Positions 1-5,297 of a DNA stretch of 5,297 nucleotides are shown here, one piece after another. Each line of letters opens with the position of its first letter. Position 1 is the stretch's first letter. Below the pieces are notes generated by a model. That model ran no database searches. It was not told the DNA's origin and saw only the letters and a program-made list of their open reading frames with translations. A program made the position numbers and the translations under genes. This DNA is from an uncultured cyanobacterium (GTDB lineage Bacteria; Cyanobacteriota; Cyanobacteriia; PCC-6307; Cyanobiaceae): positions 1 through 5,297 of the forward strand of contig CAIZOZ010000266.1 of the NCBI GenBank assembly GCA_903934745.1. Direction: 5' to 3'.

Positions 1-1
1 C

Positions 2-82
2 CTGGAGAAGGCGTTCAACCCGGCCTGGGCGGATCGCTACATCGAAGCGCTGCTGTTCGACGACCCGCCCGCCCTCTGCTGA
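2..82 (+). CDS. C-terminal end of an unidentified protein (5' part outside window)
   Basis: The frame from base 2 encodes 26 residues ending DDPPALC before a TGA at 80-82. Nearly every codon in this frame ends in G or C, as in the genes downstream, while the other frame open over the same bases does not show this bias, so I take this as the coding frame up to base 82. The visible tail, including FNPAWADRYIEALLF, matches no family I can name. It ends only a few bases before, or overlaps, the devB-like gene, so it probably belongs to the same transcript and could be functionally linked to the exporter. No function is assigned because the rest of the gene is missing. Confidence 0.6.
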   Translation: MEKAFNPAWADRYIEALLFDDPPALC

Positions 83-87
83 TTGCC

Positions 88-966
88 TTGGTGGCTGTGG
101 CTGGCGCCGGCACCCTGCTGCTGCTCAACCGCGATCGCCTCTGGCCCCAGGCCAAGACGGCCACGGCCCCAACTGTGCAACGCCCGCCGACCCAGGAGCC
201 CGTGGCGGCCCTGGGACGGCTGGAACCCGCCGGCGACATCCGTGTGCTGGCGGCTCCGATCATCGGCATCGGCGGCAGTCCCCGTCTCCAGGAGCTGCTG
301 GTGGAGGAGGGGCAGCAGGTGGCTGCAGGCACGGTGCTCGCCCGCTTCGATAACGGCCCCGCCCAGAGGGCCGAGCACACGTTGTTGCGGGTCAGGATCA
401 GAAACCTGGAGCGGCGGCTGGCCCTGAACAGCCGCGAAATCGCTCGCTACCGCCGGCTCACGGCTGCCGGTGCGGTGGCGGTCGATGAACTGGATCGCCG
501 GGAGCAGACCCATCTCCTGCTGGAGGGACAGCTGCAGGAAGCCAGGGCCCAACTGGTGCGGGTAGACACCGATCTGGTCAACACCGAGCTCAAGGCCCCG
601 ATCAACGGCATCGTGCTGCGCATCCACAGCCGGGTGGGTGAACGCCCGGGGGACAAGGGGATCCTCGAGATCGGCGCCAACGACCGGATGGAGGCTCTGG
701 TCGAGGTCTATGAGAGTGACATCAATCGGGTGAGGCTCGGACAGCGGGCCACCTTCACCAGTGAGAACGGCGGCTTCAGCGGCAGCCTCAGCGGCGTGGT
801 CAGCCGCATCAGCCCCCAGGTGCGCCAGCGGGAGGTGCTTTCCACCGACCCCACCGGCGATGCTGATGCCCGGGTGGTGGAAGTGCGGGTGCGGCTTGAT
901 CCCAGCGATGTCCAAAAAGTGGAGGCCCTGACGGGCCTCAAGCTGATCGCCCGCTTCCAGCCATGA
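88..966 (+). CDS. devB: DevB-family (HlyD-like) membrane fusion protein of an ABC exporter
   Basis: Periplasmic adaptor expected to link the inner-membrane DevC/DevA transporter to an outer-membrane TolC-type channel. From the TTG at 88 it has 292 residues: a hydrophobic N-terminal segment (about 1-13), a linker, the DevB-like stretch VAALGRLEP (39-47), a first lipoyl-like half (LLVEEGQQVAAGTVLARFDN, 70-89), a short charged helical hairpin (about 93-165), the second half (LKAPINGIVLRI, 168-179) and a beta-barrel region with YESDINRVRLGQRA (208-221). The start is uncertain. TTG at 88 leaves the membrane segment without the usual preceding positive charges, whereas the same frame stays open to base 1 and would add RRPARPLLIAL just before it. 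No ATG, GTG or TTG exists in that extension within the window. The predicted hairpin is short; from memory Anabaena DevB is much longer. The devC-like gene starts 13 bases after the stop. Family assignment is firm; the substrate is not known. Confidence 0.88.
   Translation: MVAVAGAGTLLLLNRDRLWPQAKTATAPTVQRPPTQEPVAALGRLEPAGDIRVLAAPIIGIGGSPRLQELLVEEGQQVAAGTVLARFDNGPAQRAEHTLLRVRIRNLERRLALNSREIARYRRLTAAGAVAVDELDRREQTHLLLEGQLQEARAQLVRVDTDLVNTELKAPINGIVLRIHSRVGERPGDKGILEIGANDRMEALVEVYESDINRVRLGQRATFTSENGGFSGSLSGVVSRISPQVRQREVLSTDPTGDADARVVEVRVRLDPSDVQKVEALTGLKLIARFQP
131..138. repeat. HIP1 octamer (GCGATCGC)
   Basis: A perfect copy of the highly iterated palindrome found across many cyanobacterial genomes, here inside the devB-like gene. 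I noticed only one perfect copy by eye; a near-match, CCGATCGC, lies in the devC-like gene. One copy in a GC-rich window could be chance, so it supports a cyanobacterial origin only weakly. Confidence 0.5.
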
Positions 967-979
967 GCGTTTCGATCCG

Positions 980-2149
980 ATGAGCGGCTTCTGGCAACGG
1001 CGCCGCATCCCCCTGGCCTGGTTGTTGCTCACCCGCCAGCCGGCCCGACTGGCGGTGGCACTGGCGGGCATTGCCTTCGCCGGCATCTTGATGTTCATGC
1101 AGCTGGGCTTCCGGGACGGCCTGTTTGACGCCAGCGTCACGGTGCACAAGCTGTTTGACGCCGACCTGGTGCTGATGAGCCCGCGCACGATGAGCTCGAT
1201 CGGCATGGCTGGCTTCCCGCGGCGGCGCCTGGTGCAGGTGATGGCCGATCCGGCCGTGGTGGGCACCACGCCCGTGCACTGGAACCTGATGCTCTGGCGC
1301 AATCCCGAGACCCGCCGCACCCGCTCGATCCTCACGATTGGCTTTGAACCCGGCGATCCGCTGTTCACCGATCCGAGCCTGCGTGCCAAAGCCCATGTGC
1401 TCAATCAGCAGGGGCGCGTGCTGTTCGATGAGCTGTCCAGGCCGGAATTCGGGCCGATCGCCAGCTGGTTCCGCCAGGGCCGCACGGTGGAAACCGAGGT
1501 GGCCGGCAAGCGGGTGCGGGTGGCGGGGCTGGTGGCCTTAGGCCCCTCCTTCGGCGCCGACGGCAACATGCTCACCAGCCGTGAAACCTTCCTGCGGCTG
1601 ATGCCCAACACGCCACCCGGCAGCATCGAGCTTGGCCTGATCCGGCTGCAGAACGGCTCCGACCCGCTGCTGGTGGCCGAGCGTCTACGCCAGACCCTGC
1701 CCGACGACGTGGCGATCTACACCAAGCAGGGCTTTGAGGAGTTCGAAAAGAATTATTGGCGCAGCAGCACCGCCATCGGCTTCATCTTCACCCTGGGAGC
1801 GGCGATGGGCTTCATCGTCGGTTGTGTGATCGTCTATCAGATCCTTTACTCCGACGTCAGCGACCACCTGCCCGAGTACGCCACCTTGATGGCTATGGGC
1901 TACCGGTTGATCAACCTGCTCGGTGTCGTCGCCCGCGAGGGACTGCTGCTGGCCGTGCTGGGCTATCTGCCGGCCTGGTTTGCCGGCCAGGGCCTCTACG
2001 CCCTGGTGCGGAGTGGCACCAAACTGCCCGTCTATATGAATAACGAGCGCTCGCTGCTGGTGTTCGCGCTGATCCTGGCGATGTGCATGGGTTCAGCGGC
2101 CATGGCCATGCGCAAGCTCGGCGATGCCGATCCAGCCGAGATCTTCTGA
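980..2149 (+). CDS. devC: DevC-family ABC exporter permease
   Basis: Inner-membrane subunit of a DevBCA exporter, 389 residues, with the four-helix FtsX/MacB-type plan: a first membrane helix at about 23-43 (ending ILMFMQLGF), a large periplasmic domain at about 45-262, then three helices at about 264-289, 318-342 and 358-377. The cytoplasmic loop contains LPEYATLMAMGY (297-308), the conserved segment that in this family faces the ATPase, and the protein ends DPAEIF, typical of DevC. The basic start, with QRRR at 6-9 ahead of the first helix, fits an N-in topology. ATG at 980 is the natural start, 13 bases after the devB-like stop, with no clear Shine-Dalgarno sequence. The stop is 4 bases before the preferred devA start. 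Length and all helices look complete. It should work as a dimer with two DevA subunits; the exported molecule cannot be read from the sequence. Confidence 0.92.
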   Translation: MSGFWQRRRIPLAWLLLTRQPARLAVALAGIAFAGILMFMQLGFRDGLFDASVTVHKLFDADLVLMSPRTMSSIGMAGFPRRRLVQVMADPAVVGTTPVHWNLMLWRNPETRRTRSILTIGFEPGDPLFTDPSLRAKAHVLNQQGRVLFDELSRPEFGPIASWFRQGRTVETEVAGKRVRVAGLVALGPSFGADGNMLTSRETFLRLMPNTPPGSIELGLIRLQNGSDPLLVAERLRQTLPDDVAIYTKQGFEEFEKNYWRSSTAIGFIFTLGAAMGFIVGCVIVYQILYSDVSDHLPEYATLMAMGYRLINLLGVVAREGLLLAVLGYLPAWFAGQGLYALVRSGTKLPVYMNNERSLLVFALILAMCMGSAAMAMRKLGDADPAEIF

Positions 2150-2153
2150 CACC

Positions 2154-2939
2154 ATGTTTTCCACCCTGCTCGCCACCCATACCCCTCCGGCCGCCGTCGA
2201 GCCCTGCGTCCAGCTACGGCAACTGAACCATTGGTATGGCAGCGGCTCCAACCGGCGCCAGGTGCTGCAGGGCGTTGATCTCAGCATCAATCCGGGCGAA
2301 GTGGTGTTGCTCACGGGTCCATCCGGCTGTGGCAAAACCACGTTGCTCACGCTGGTGGGGGCGTTGCGCCAGGTGATGGCGGGCTCGGTGCGGGTGTTCG
2401 GGGTCGAGCTCCAGGGCTCCACGCGGGGCCAGCGCCAGCAGCTGCGCCGCTCGATCGGCATGATTTTTCAGGGCCACAACCTGCTGCGCTGCCTGAGTGC
2501 CGAACAGAACGTGCAGATGGGTGCGGATCTCCTGCCGGATCTGGGCTATCGAGCCCGCCGCGATCTCGCCCGTCAGTGGTTGCGGGCGGTGGGGCTGGAA
2601 GATCATCTCGGCAAACTGCCCCACGATCTCTCCGGCGGCCAGAAACAGCGCGTGGCGATTGCCCGCGCCCTGGCGGCCGAGCCCCGGCTGTTGCTGGCCG
2701 ATGAACCCACGGCGGCCCTCGACAGCCGCACCGGCCGTGAAGTGGTGGATCTGCTCAAGGGCTTGGCTCGCAATCAGAATTGCGCGGTGCTGATGGTGAC
2801 CCACGACCCTCGCATCCTCGATATTGCTGATCGGGTGGTGCGCATGGAGGATGGCCAGTTGATGGATAGCGGCCAAGGCGAGCGGCTCTGGGGAGCTGAT
2901 CGGCTTCCCGACACCGGCAGGGAGGCTGCCGAGGGTTAA
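2154..2939 (+). CDS. devA: DevA-family ABC exporter ATPase
   Basis: ATP-hydrolysing subunit that powers the DevB/DevC exporter from the cytoplasmic side. With ATG at 2154 it has 261 residues and every ABC motif is intact: Walker A GPSGCGKT (55-62), Q-loop glutamine (FQGHN, Q106), signature LSGGQ (159-163), Walker B LLLADE (179-184) with catalytic E184, D-loop AALD (187-190) and switch histidine H217 (THD). The phrase LNHWYGSG (24-31) followed by QVLQGVDL is typical of DevA and related LolD/MacB-type ATPases. An upstream in-frame ATG at 2124 would add ten residues and overlap the devC-like gene by 26 bases. I prefer 2154 because it lies 4 bases after the devC stop and the extra residues (MPIQPRSSDT) look like read-through of the devC end. 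Neither start has a clear ribosome binding site. Residues after about 235 are a loose charged tail. Last exporter gene of the operon. Confidence 0.93.
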   Translation: MFSTLLATHTPPAAVEPCVQLRQLNHWYGSGSNRRQVLQGVDLSINPGEVVLLTGPSGCGKTTLLTLVGALRQVMAGSVRVFGVELQGSTRGQRQQLRRSIGMIFQGHNLLRCLSAEQNVQMGADLLPDLGYRARRDLARQWLRAVGLEDHLGKLPHDLSGGQKQRVAIARALAAEPRLLLADEPTAALDSRTGREVVDLLKGLARNQNCAVLMVTHDPRILDIADRVVRMEDGQLMDSGQGERLWGADRLPDTGREAAEG

Positions 2940-2975
2940 GGTGAGACATCGATCTTCCCCGGAACGCCTCACCGC

Positions 2976-3131
2976 ATGTCCAAGCGCAGGAATCTCAAGA
3001 AGGAAAAGCAAGAGCGCAACCGCGCCTACGCCCGCAAGTTCAAGAAGCGCAAGCTCCGCAACGACGGCCGTGGTGAAGGTGCTGGCAATGGCGTCACCGG
3101 CACGGCCAACAATGGCGGCGCCGCCGACTGA
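2976..3131 (+). CDS. Small, very basic protein of 51 residues, function unknown
   Basis: ATG at 2976 opens a 51-codon gene ending in TGA at 3129-3131. Residues 1-28 (beginning MSKRRNLKKEKQERNRAYAR) carry 15 Lys or Arg and should form a charged helix; residues 31-51 are a flexible tail rich in Gly, Asn and Ala. About four fifths of codons end in G or C, as expected for coding sequence here, and the frame runs between the devA stop (36 bases upstream) and a strong terminator (about 40 bases downstream), so it most likely forms the 3' end of the exporter transcript. I have an uncertain memory of similar short basic proteins in picocyanobacteria but cannot name a family. Composition suggests binding to RNA, the ribosome or DNA; this is inference. 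No signal peptide or membrane segment. The overlapping longer frame beginning at 2941 has no recognisable features and is regarded as spurious. Confidence 0.75.
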   Translation: MSKRRNLKKEKQERNRAYARKFKKRKLRNDGRGEGAGNGVTGTANNGGAAD

Positions 3132-3171
3132 GCAAGTCCTGACAGGCCTGTAACTTCTGGCCAAGAACATC

Positions 3172-3198
3172 AGGGGGATCCAATGGATCCCCTTTTTT
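3172..3198 (+). terminator. Intrinsic transcription terminator after the exporter operon
   Basis: Bases 3174-3181 (GGGGATCC) pair perfectly with 3185-3192 (GGATCCCC) around a three-base AAT loop. G3173-T3193 and A3172-T3194 can extend the stem, and a run of six T follows at 3193-3198. It should end transcripts from devB-devC-devA and the small basic-protein gene. There is no matching T run on the opposite strand, so it acts in one direction. The stem contains two BamHI-type GGATCC sites as a by-product of its symmetry. Confidence 0.93.
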
Positions 3199-3225
3199 GT
3201 CGACCAATCGCATCGGCAGCGCCCC

Positions 3226-4179
3226 ATGTTTCTCAGCGTCGTCATCCCCACCTACAACCGGCTGCCGATCCTGCGCCAATGCCTGCAGGCTCTCGAACAG
3301 CAGCAGCTGGAGGCTCCGATCGAGCGCTACGAAGTGGTGCTGGTGGACGACGGCTCCACCGATGACACGGTGCACTGGCTCGATGCCCATGCCACCGCCT
3401 TTCCCCATCTGCGGCTGATCCGCCAGGACCATGGCGGTCCGGCGGAGGGCCGTAATCGCGGCGTCGAGCATGCCCATGGCGATGTGATCGTCTTCATCGA
3501 CAGCGATCTGGTCGTCACGCCCAGTTTCCTGGTCAGCCATGCCCGGGCTTTGGAGCGTCATTGGCAGCAGCGGGGCAACCGGCTGTGTTTCACCTACGGC
3601 GCCGTGATCAACACCGCTGATTTCGACAATCCCACCGGCGAACCCCATAAACCCACCGATCTGTCCTGGGCCTATTTCGCCACCGGCAATGTGGCGATCG
3701 AGCGGCAGCTGCTGGAGCGCTCGGGCCTGTTCGACACCAGATTCCGCCTCTACGGCTGGGAAGACCTGGAGCTGGGTGAACGGCTGCGGCAGATGGACGT
3801 GAAGCTGGTGCGCTGCCCGGAGGCGGTGGGCTATCACTGGCATCCGGCCCTCAGGCTGGAGCAGATTCCCGATCTGATCCGGGTGGAGCGAGAACGGGCC
3901 AAGATGGGGCTGGTTTTTTACCGCAAGCACCCGACCCGGCGGGTGCGTTTCATCATCCAATACACCTGGCTGCATCGGCTGCTGTGGGAGCTGCTCACCC
4001 TCGGCGGCCTGCTGAACGAACGCAGCCTGCGCCCGGTGCTGGCCTGGTTGATCCGCCGCGGTCAACCGGCCCTGGCGATGGAGCTGCTGCGCTTGCCCCT
4101 CAACCGCCTGGGCGTCCGTGCCCTCTATGCCGAAGCCCGCGAGGCCGCCTCGAACCGGGGCCAACCGTCTGTTTGGTAA
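3226..4179 (+). CDS. Family 2 glycosyltransferase (GT-A fold)
   Basis: Probably transfers a sugar from a nucleotide-sugar donor to a surface glycan, lipid or protein; donor and acceptor cannot be read from the sequence. The 317 residues show the GT2 order: SVVIPTYNR (4-12), VLVDDGSTDDT (38-48), GGPAEGRNRGVEHAHGD (70-86), then the metal-binding DxD as IDSDL (91-95). TGNVAIER (153-160) and LYGWEDLELGERLRQ (175-189) form the acceptor-side block with the likely catalytic acid in WED (178-180), resembling the galactosyltransferase C-terminal (7C) domain. HWH lies at 204-206. The C-terminal part (about 240-317) is basic with hydrophobic helices and may rest on the membrane, but no clear transmembrane span or signal peptide is present, so a cytoplasmic or peripheral enzyme is likely. 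ATG at 3226 is directly before the first beta strand, so the start is firm. It lies alone between a strong terminator and the rpsB leader. Confidence 0.9.
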   Translation: MFLSVVIPTYNRLPILRQCLQALEQQQLEAPIERYEVVLVDDGSTDDTVHWLDAHATAFPHLRLIRQDHGGPAEGRNRGVEHAHGDVIVFIDSDLVVTPSFLVSHARALERHWQQRGNRLCFTYGAVINTADFDNPTGEPHKPTDLSWAYFATGNVAIERQLLERSGLFDTRFRLYGWEDLELGERLRQMDVKLVRCPEAVGYHWHPALRLEQIPDLIRVERERAKMGLVFYRKHPTRRVRFIIQYTWLHRLLWELLTLGGLLNERSLRPVLAWLIRRGQPALAMELLRLPLNRLGVRALYAEAREAASNRGQPSVW

Positions 4180-4328
4180 GTTGAGGAGTCCCTACACACC
4201 GCACACCTGCGTGTTTCGGGTGACCCGAGTCGGTTTGATCCCGACTCAGTACTGCCCCTGAGCCTTTGGGCCCGCGGGCTGTTCAAGGGTCCCTGGCAGG
4301 TGGAGGCAAACCCGAAACCCACACCACC
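4180..4328 (+). promoter_or_regulatory. Structured 5' leader and presumed promoter region of rpsB
   Basis: This 149-base gap should hold the promoter and untranslated leader of rpsB. Three hairpins can be drawn by hand: ACA-c-CGCA with TGCGTGT (4196-4214, one bulged C); TCGGG/CCCGA (4216-4220 with 4224-4228, loop TGA); and GAGTCGG/CCGACTC (4227-4233 with 4241-4247, loop of seven). The last two share bases 4227-4228 and cannot both form completely. A GC-rich stretch (4268-4292) can form a further imperfect stem. None is followed by a T run, so they do not look like terminators. Known biology: S2 represses its own rpsB-tsf mRNA in gammaproteobacteria through a 5' leader; whether this leader does the same is inference. 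A GGAGG at 4302-4306 lies 22 bases before the ATG, too far for a normal ribosome binding site. I could not identify a convincing -10/-35 pair. Confidence 0.5.
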
Positions 4329-5042
4329 ATGGCTGTTGTCACCCTCGCCGAGATGATGGAAGCTGGCGCCCACTTTGGGCACCAGACTCGGCGCTGGAAT
4401 CCCAAGATGTCGCGCTACATCTATTGCGCACGCAACGGGGTTCACATCATCGATCTCGTGCAGACCGCCGTCTGCATGAACAATGCCTATAAATGGACCC
4501 GCAGTGCTGCCCGTAGTGGCAAGCGCTTCCTGTTTGTTGGCACCAAGAAGCAGGCATCCGAAGTGATCGCCATCGAGGCCACCCGCTGCGGTGCCTCCTA
4601 TGTGAACCAGCGCTGGCTGGGCGGCATGCTCACCAACTGGACGACGATGCGGGCCCGCATTGATCGCCTCAAGGATCTGGAGCGCATGGAGTCCTCCGGC
4701 GCCATTGCGATGCGGCCCAAAAAAGAAGCGGCCGTGCTGCGCCGTGAACTGGACCGACTGCAGAAGTATCTCGGTGGTCTCAAGAACATGCGCCGCCTGC
4801 CCGATGTGGTGATCCTGGTGGATCAACGCCGCGAAACCAACGCCGTGCTCGAGGCTCGCAAACTCGACATTCCCCTGGTGTCGATGCTGGACACGAACTG
4901 CGATCCCGATCTCTGTGACGTGCCCATCCCCTGCAACGACGACGCCGTGCGTTCGGTGCAGCTGGTGCTCGGCCGCCTCGCCGATGCGATCAATGAAGGC
5001 CGCCATGGCGCCCAGGATCGCGGCAGCGACGACGAAGGCTGA
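4329..5042 (+). CDS. rpsB: 30S ribosomal protein S2
   Basis: Structural protein of the small ribosomal subunit, late-assembling and needed to place S1 near the mRNA exit region. The 237 residues contain the expected landmarks: LAEMMEAGAHFGHQ (6-19), NPKM (24-27), GTKKQA (71-76), NQRWLGGMLTNW (93-104), a long charged coiled-coil at about 105-155, the second S2 signature starting PDVVILVDQ (158-166) and DTNCDPD (188-194). The acidic tail after about 228 (QDRGSDDEG) is the variable part of the family. ATG at 4329 is chosen because bacterial S2 proteins of this type begin MAVVTLAEM; a TTG at 4266 would add 21 residues unlike the family. The length is slightly below that of E. coli S2, as usual for cyanobacteria. 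There is no ribosome binding site at the normal distance. It is probably co-transcribed with tsf, which starts 240 bases downstream. Confidence 0.98.
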   Translation: MAVVTLAEMMEAGAHFGHQTRRWNPKMSRYIYCARNGVHIIDLVQTAVCMNNAYKWTRSAARSGKRFLFVGTKKQASEVIAIEATRCGASYVNQRWLGGMLTNWTTMRARIDRLKDLERMESSGAIAMRPKKEAAVLRRELDRLQKYLGGLKNMRRLPDVVILVDQRRETNAVLEARKLDIPLVSMLDTNCDPDLCDVPIPCNDDAVRSVQLVLGRLADAINEGRHGAQDRGSDDEG

Positions 5043-5051
5043 GTCGAAGTT

Positions 5052-5096
5052 GGTTGAACGCCGTTAGAGGGCGCTGCGGCGTCCCGGCGTTCGACC
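5052..5096 (+). promoter_or_regulatory. Large stable hairpin in the rpsB-tsf spacer
   Basis: Ten bases after the rpsB stop, 5052-5063 (GGTTGAACGCCG) pairs with 5085-5096 (CGGCGTTCGACC) over 12 pairs with a single T-G wobble. Inside it, 5069-5074 (GGGCGC) pairs with 5079-5084 (GCGTCC) around a TGCG loop, with TTAGA (5064-5068) left as a one-sided bulge. The right arm is followed by CCAGCC, not T, so it is a poor intrinsic terminator. Plausible roles are protection of the rpsB 3' end, an mRNA processing site between rpsB and tsf, or attenuation controlling the rpsB:tsf ratio. The pairing is seen in the sequence; the role is inference. Confidence 0.6.
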
Positions 5097-5282
5097 CCAG
5101 CCAGGGGTGCAAGACTCCTGCAATCTGTCGATCTCCACGGGCCTCGGCCGACTGCGCGCTTGCCGGAAGCACCGTTGTCGCCCCCTCGATACGGCTGGCC
5201 AGCACGCCGCAGAGCGGTCGCTGAGTGCGCCCTGATCGCAATCCCCCCCCACCGGATACCCACGTTCTCCCTTTCTCGACCC
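5097..5282 (+). other. Remainder of rpsB-tsf spacer, leader of tsf, no gene seen
   Basis: No convincing coding frame lies here on either strand; minus-strand open frames lack any family feature. It holds a short inverted repeat CCCC-AGCCA-GGGG (5095-5107, competing with the large hairpin), the palindrome GCTGGCCAGC (5194-5203), a run of eight C (5243-5250) and a pyrimidine-rich stretch just before tsf (about 5264-5282). Bases 5204-5212 (ACGCCGCAG) are exactly complementary to 5074-5082 in the top of the upstream hairpin. There is no Shine-Dalgarno sequence before the tsf ATG and no promoter I would defend. Confidence 0.4.
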
Positions 5283-5297
5283 ATGGCTGAGATCATC
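5283..5297 (+). CDS. tsf: Start of translation elongation factor Ts (truncated by window end)
   Basis: Only ATG and four further codons (MAEII) are visible. The call rests on position: tsf, encoding the nucleotide exchange factor that regenerates EF-Tu-GTP, follows rpsB in most bacteria including cyanobacteria, and cyanobacterial EF-Ts proteins often begin with a similar short MA-acidic start. The sequence just upstream is pyrimidine-rich without a Shine-Dalgarno motif. The identity would be settled by the next 20 or so codons, which should contain the conserved RxxTGAGMMDCKKAL-type region. Confidence 0.75.

Noticed and set aside
37..1404. Long minus-strand open frame (455 codons) opposite devB and devC
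   Set aside because: Antisense open frames are common opposite GC-rich genes with biased third positions; the translation has no family motif and lies opposite two well-supported genes.
3142..3151. Ten-base palindrome ACAGGCCTGT between the small gene and the terminator
   Set aside because: It has no loop, no second copy and no nearby promoter to suggest an operator; it is likely chance.
2941..3153. Plus-strand 70-codon frame starting with GTG just after devA
   Set aside because: It is in a different frame from the 2976-3131 gene, its residues are low-complexity Ser/Pro/Ala without motifs, and the alternative frame has an ATG start and better coding character.
2214..4164. Two long minus-strand open frames opposite devA and the glycosyltransferase (2214-3251, 3094-4164)
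   Set aside because: Both mirror the sense codon pattern, one crosses the intrinsic terminator and small gene, and neither shows recognisable domains.
4170..4198. Possible rpsB promoter with TACACA (4193-4198) as -10
   Set aside because: Only three of six bases match the consensus and there is no credible -35 at the right spacing.
4266..4328. N-terminal extension of S2 from TTG 4266
   Set aside because: The added 21 residues do not resemble S2 family starts; the conserved sequence begins exactly at ATG 4329.
4125..5006. Minus-strand open frame (293 codons) opposite rpsB
   Set aside because: It is fully explained by the antisense of the highly conserved rpsB coding sequence and its leader.
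1..5297. CRISPR arrays, tRNA or rRNA genes, insertion sequences, prophage or defence genes
   Set aside because: No spaced direct repeats, no tRNA-like cloverleaf, no transposase or integrase motifs were seen; the window is ordinary core chromosome.

Overview
The window looks like a chromosomal stretch of a GC-rich unicellular picocyanobacterium (Cyanobium / Synechococcus type). The best evidence is a ribosomal protein S2 whose sequence reads throughout like the picocyanobacterial form, followed by the start of tsf, plus a DevB-DevC-DevA type ABC exporter, a family characteristic of cyanobacteria. Strong G/C bias at third codon positions, a single HIP1 octamer and near absence of Shine-Dalgarno sequences fit the same picture. 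The genus is inferred from remembered family sequences, not from a search. All supported genes are on the + strand.

Layout. Positions 2-82 hold the last 26 codons of an unidentified gene. A tightly packed exporter operon follows: devB-like membrane fusion protein (to 966), devC-like permease (980-2149) and devA-like ATPase (2154-2939). Next is a 51-codon gene for a very basic protein (2976-3131), probably the last gene of the transcript, which ends at a textbook intrinsic terminator (3172-3198). Only 27 bases later a family 2 glycosyltransferase begins (3226-4179). A 149-base structured leader precedes rpsB (4329-5042). A 240-base spacer without a credible gene, beginning with a large stable hairpin, separates rpsB from the start of tsf (5283, cut by the window end).

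How the genes work together. DevB, DevC and DevA should form one tripartite inner-membrane exporter whose outer-membrane partner (a TolC-type channel) lies elsewhere. In filamentous relatives this family exports heterocyst glycolipids; a unicellular picocyanobacterium makes no heterocysts, so the substrate here is unknown. The glycosyltransferase could make surface glycans or glycolipids, but the terminator separates it from the exporter, so a functional link is only a possibility. rpsB and tsf are the usual translation pair.

No dramatic new system is visible. The points most worth following up are the small basic-protein gene, the structured RNA around rpsB and tsf, and the unresolved devB start, where a convincing signal anchor extends upstream of the first usual start codon.
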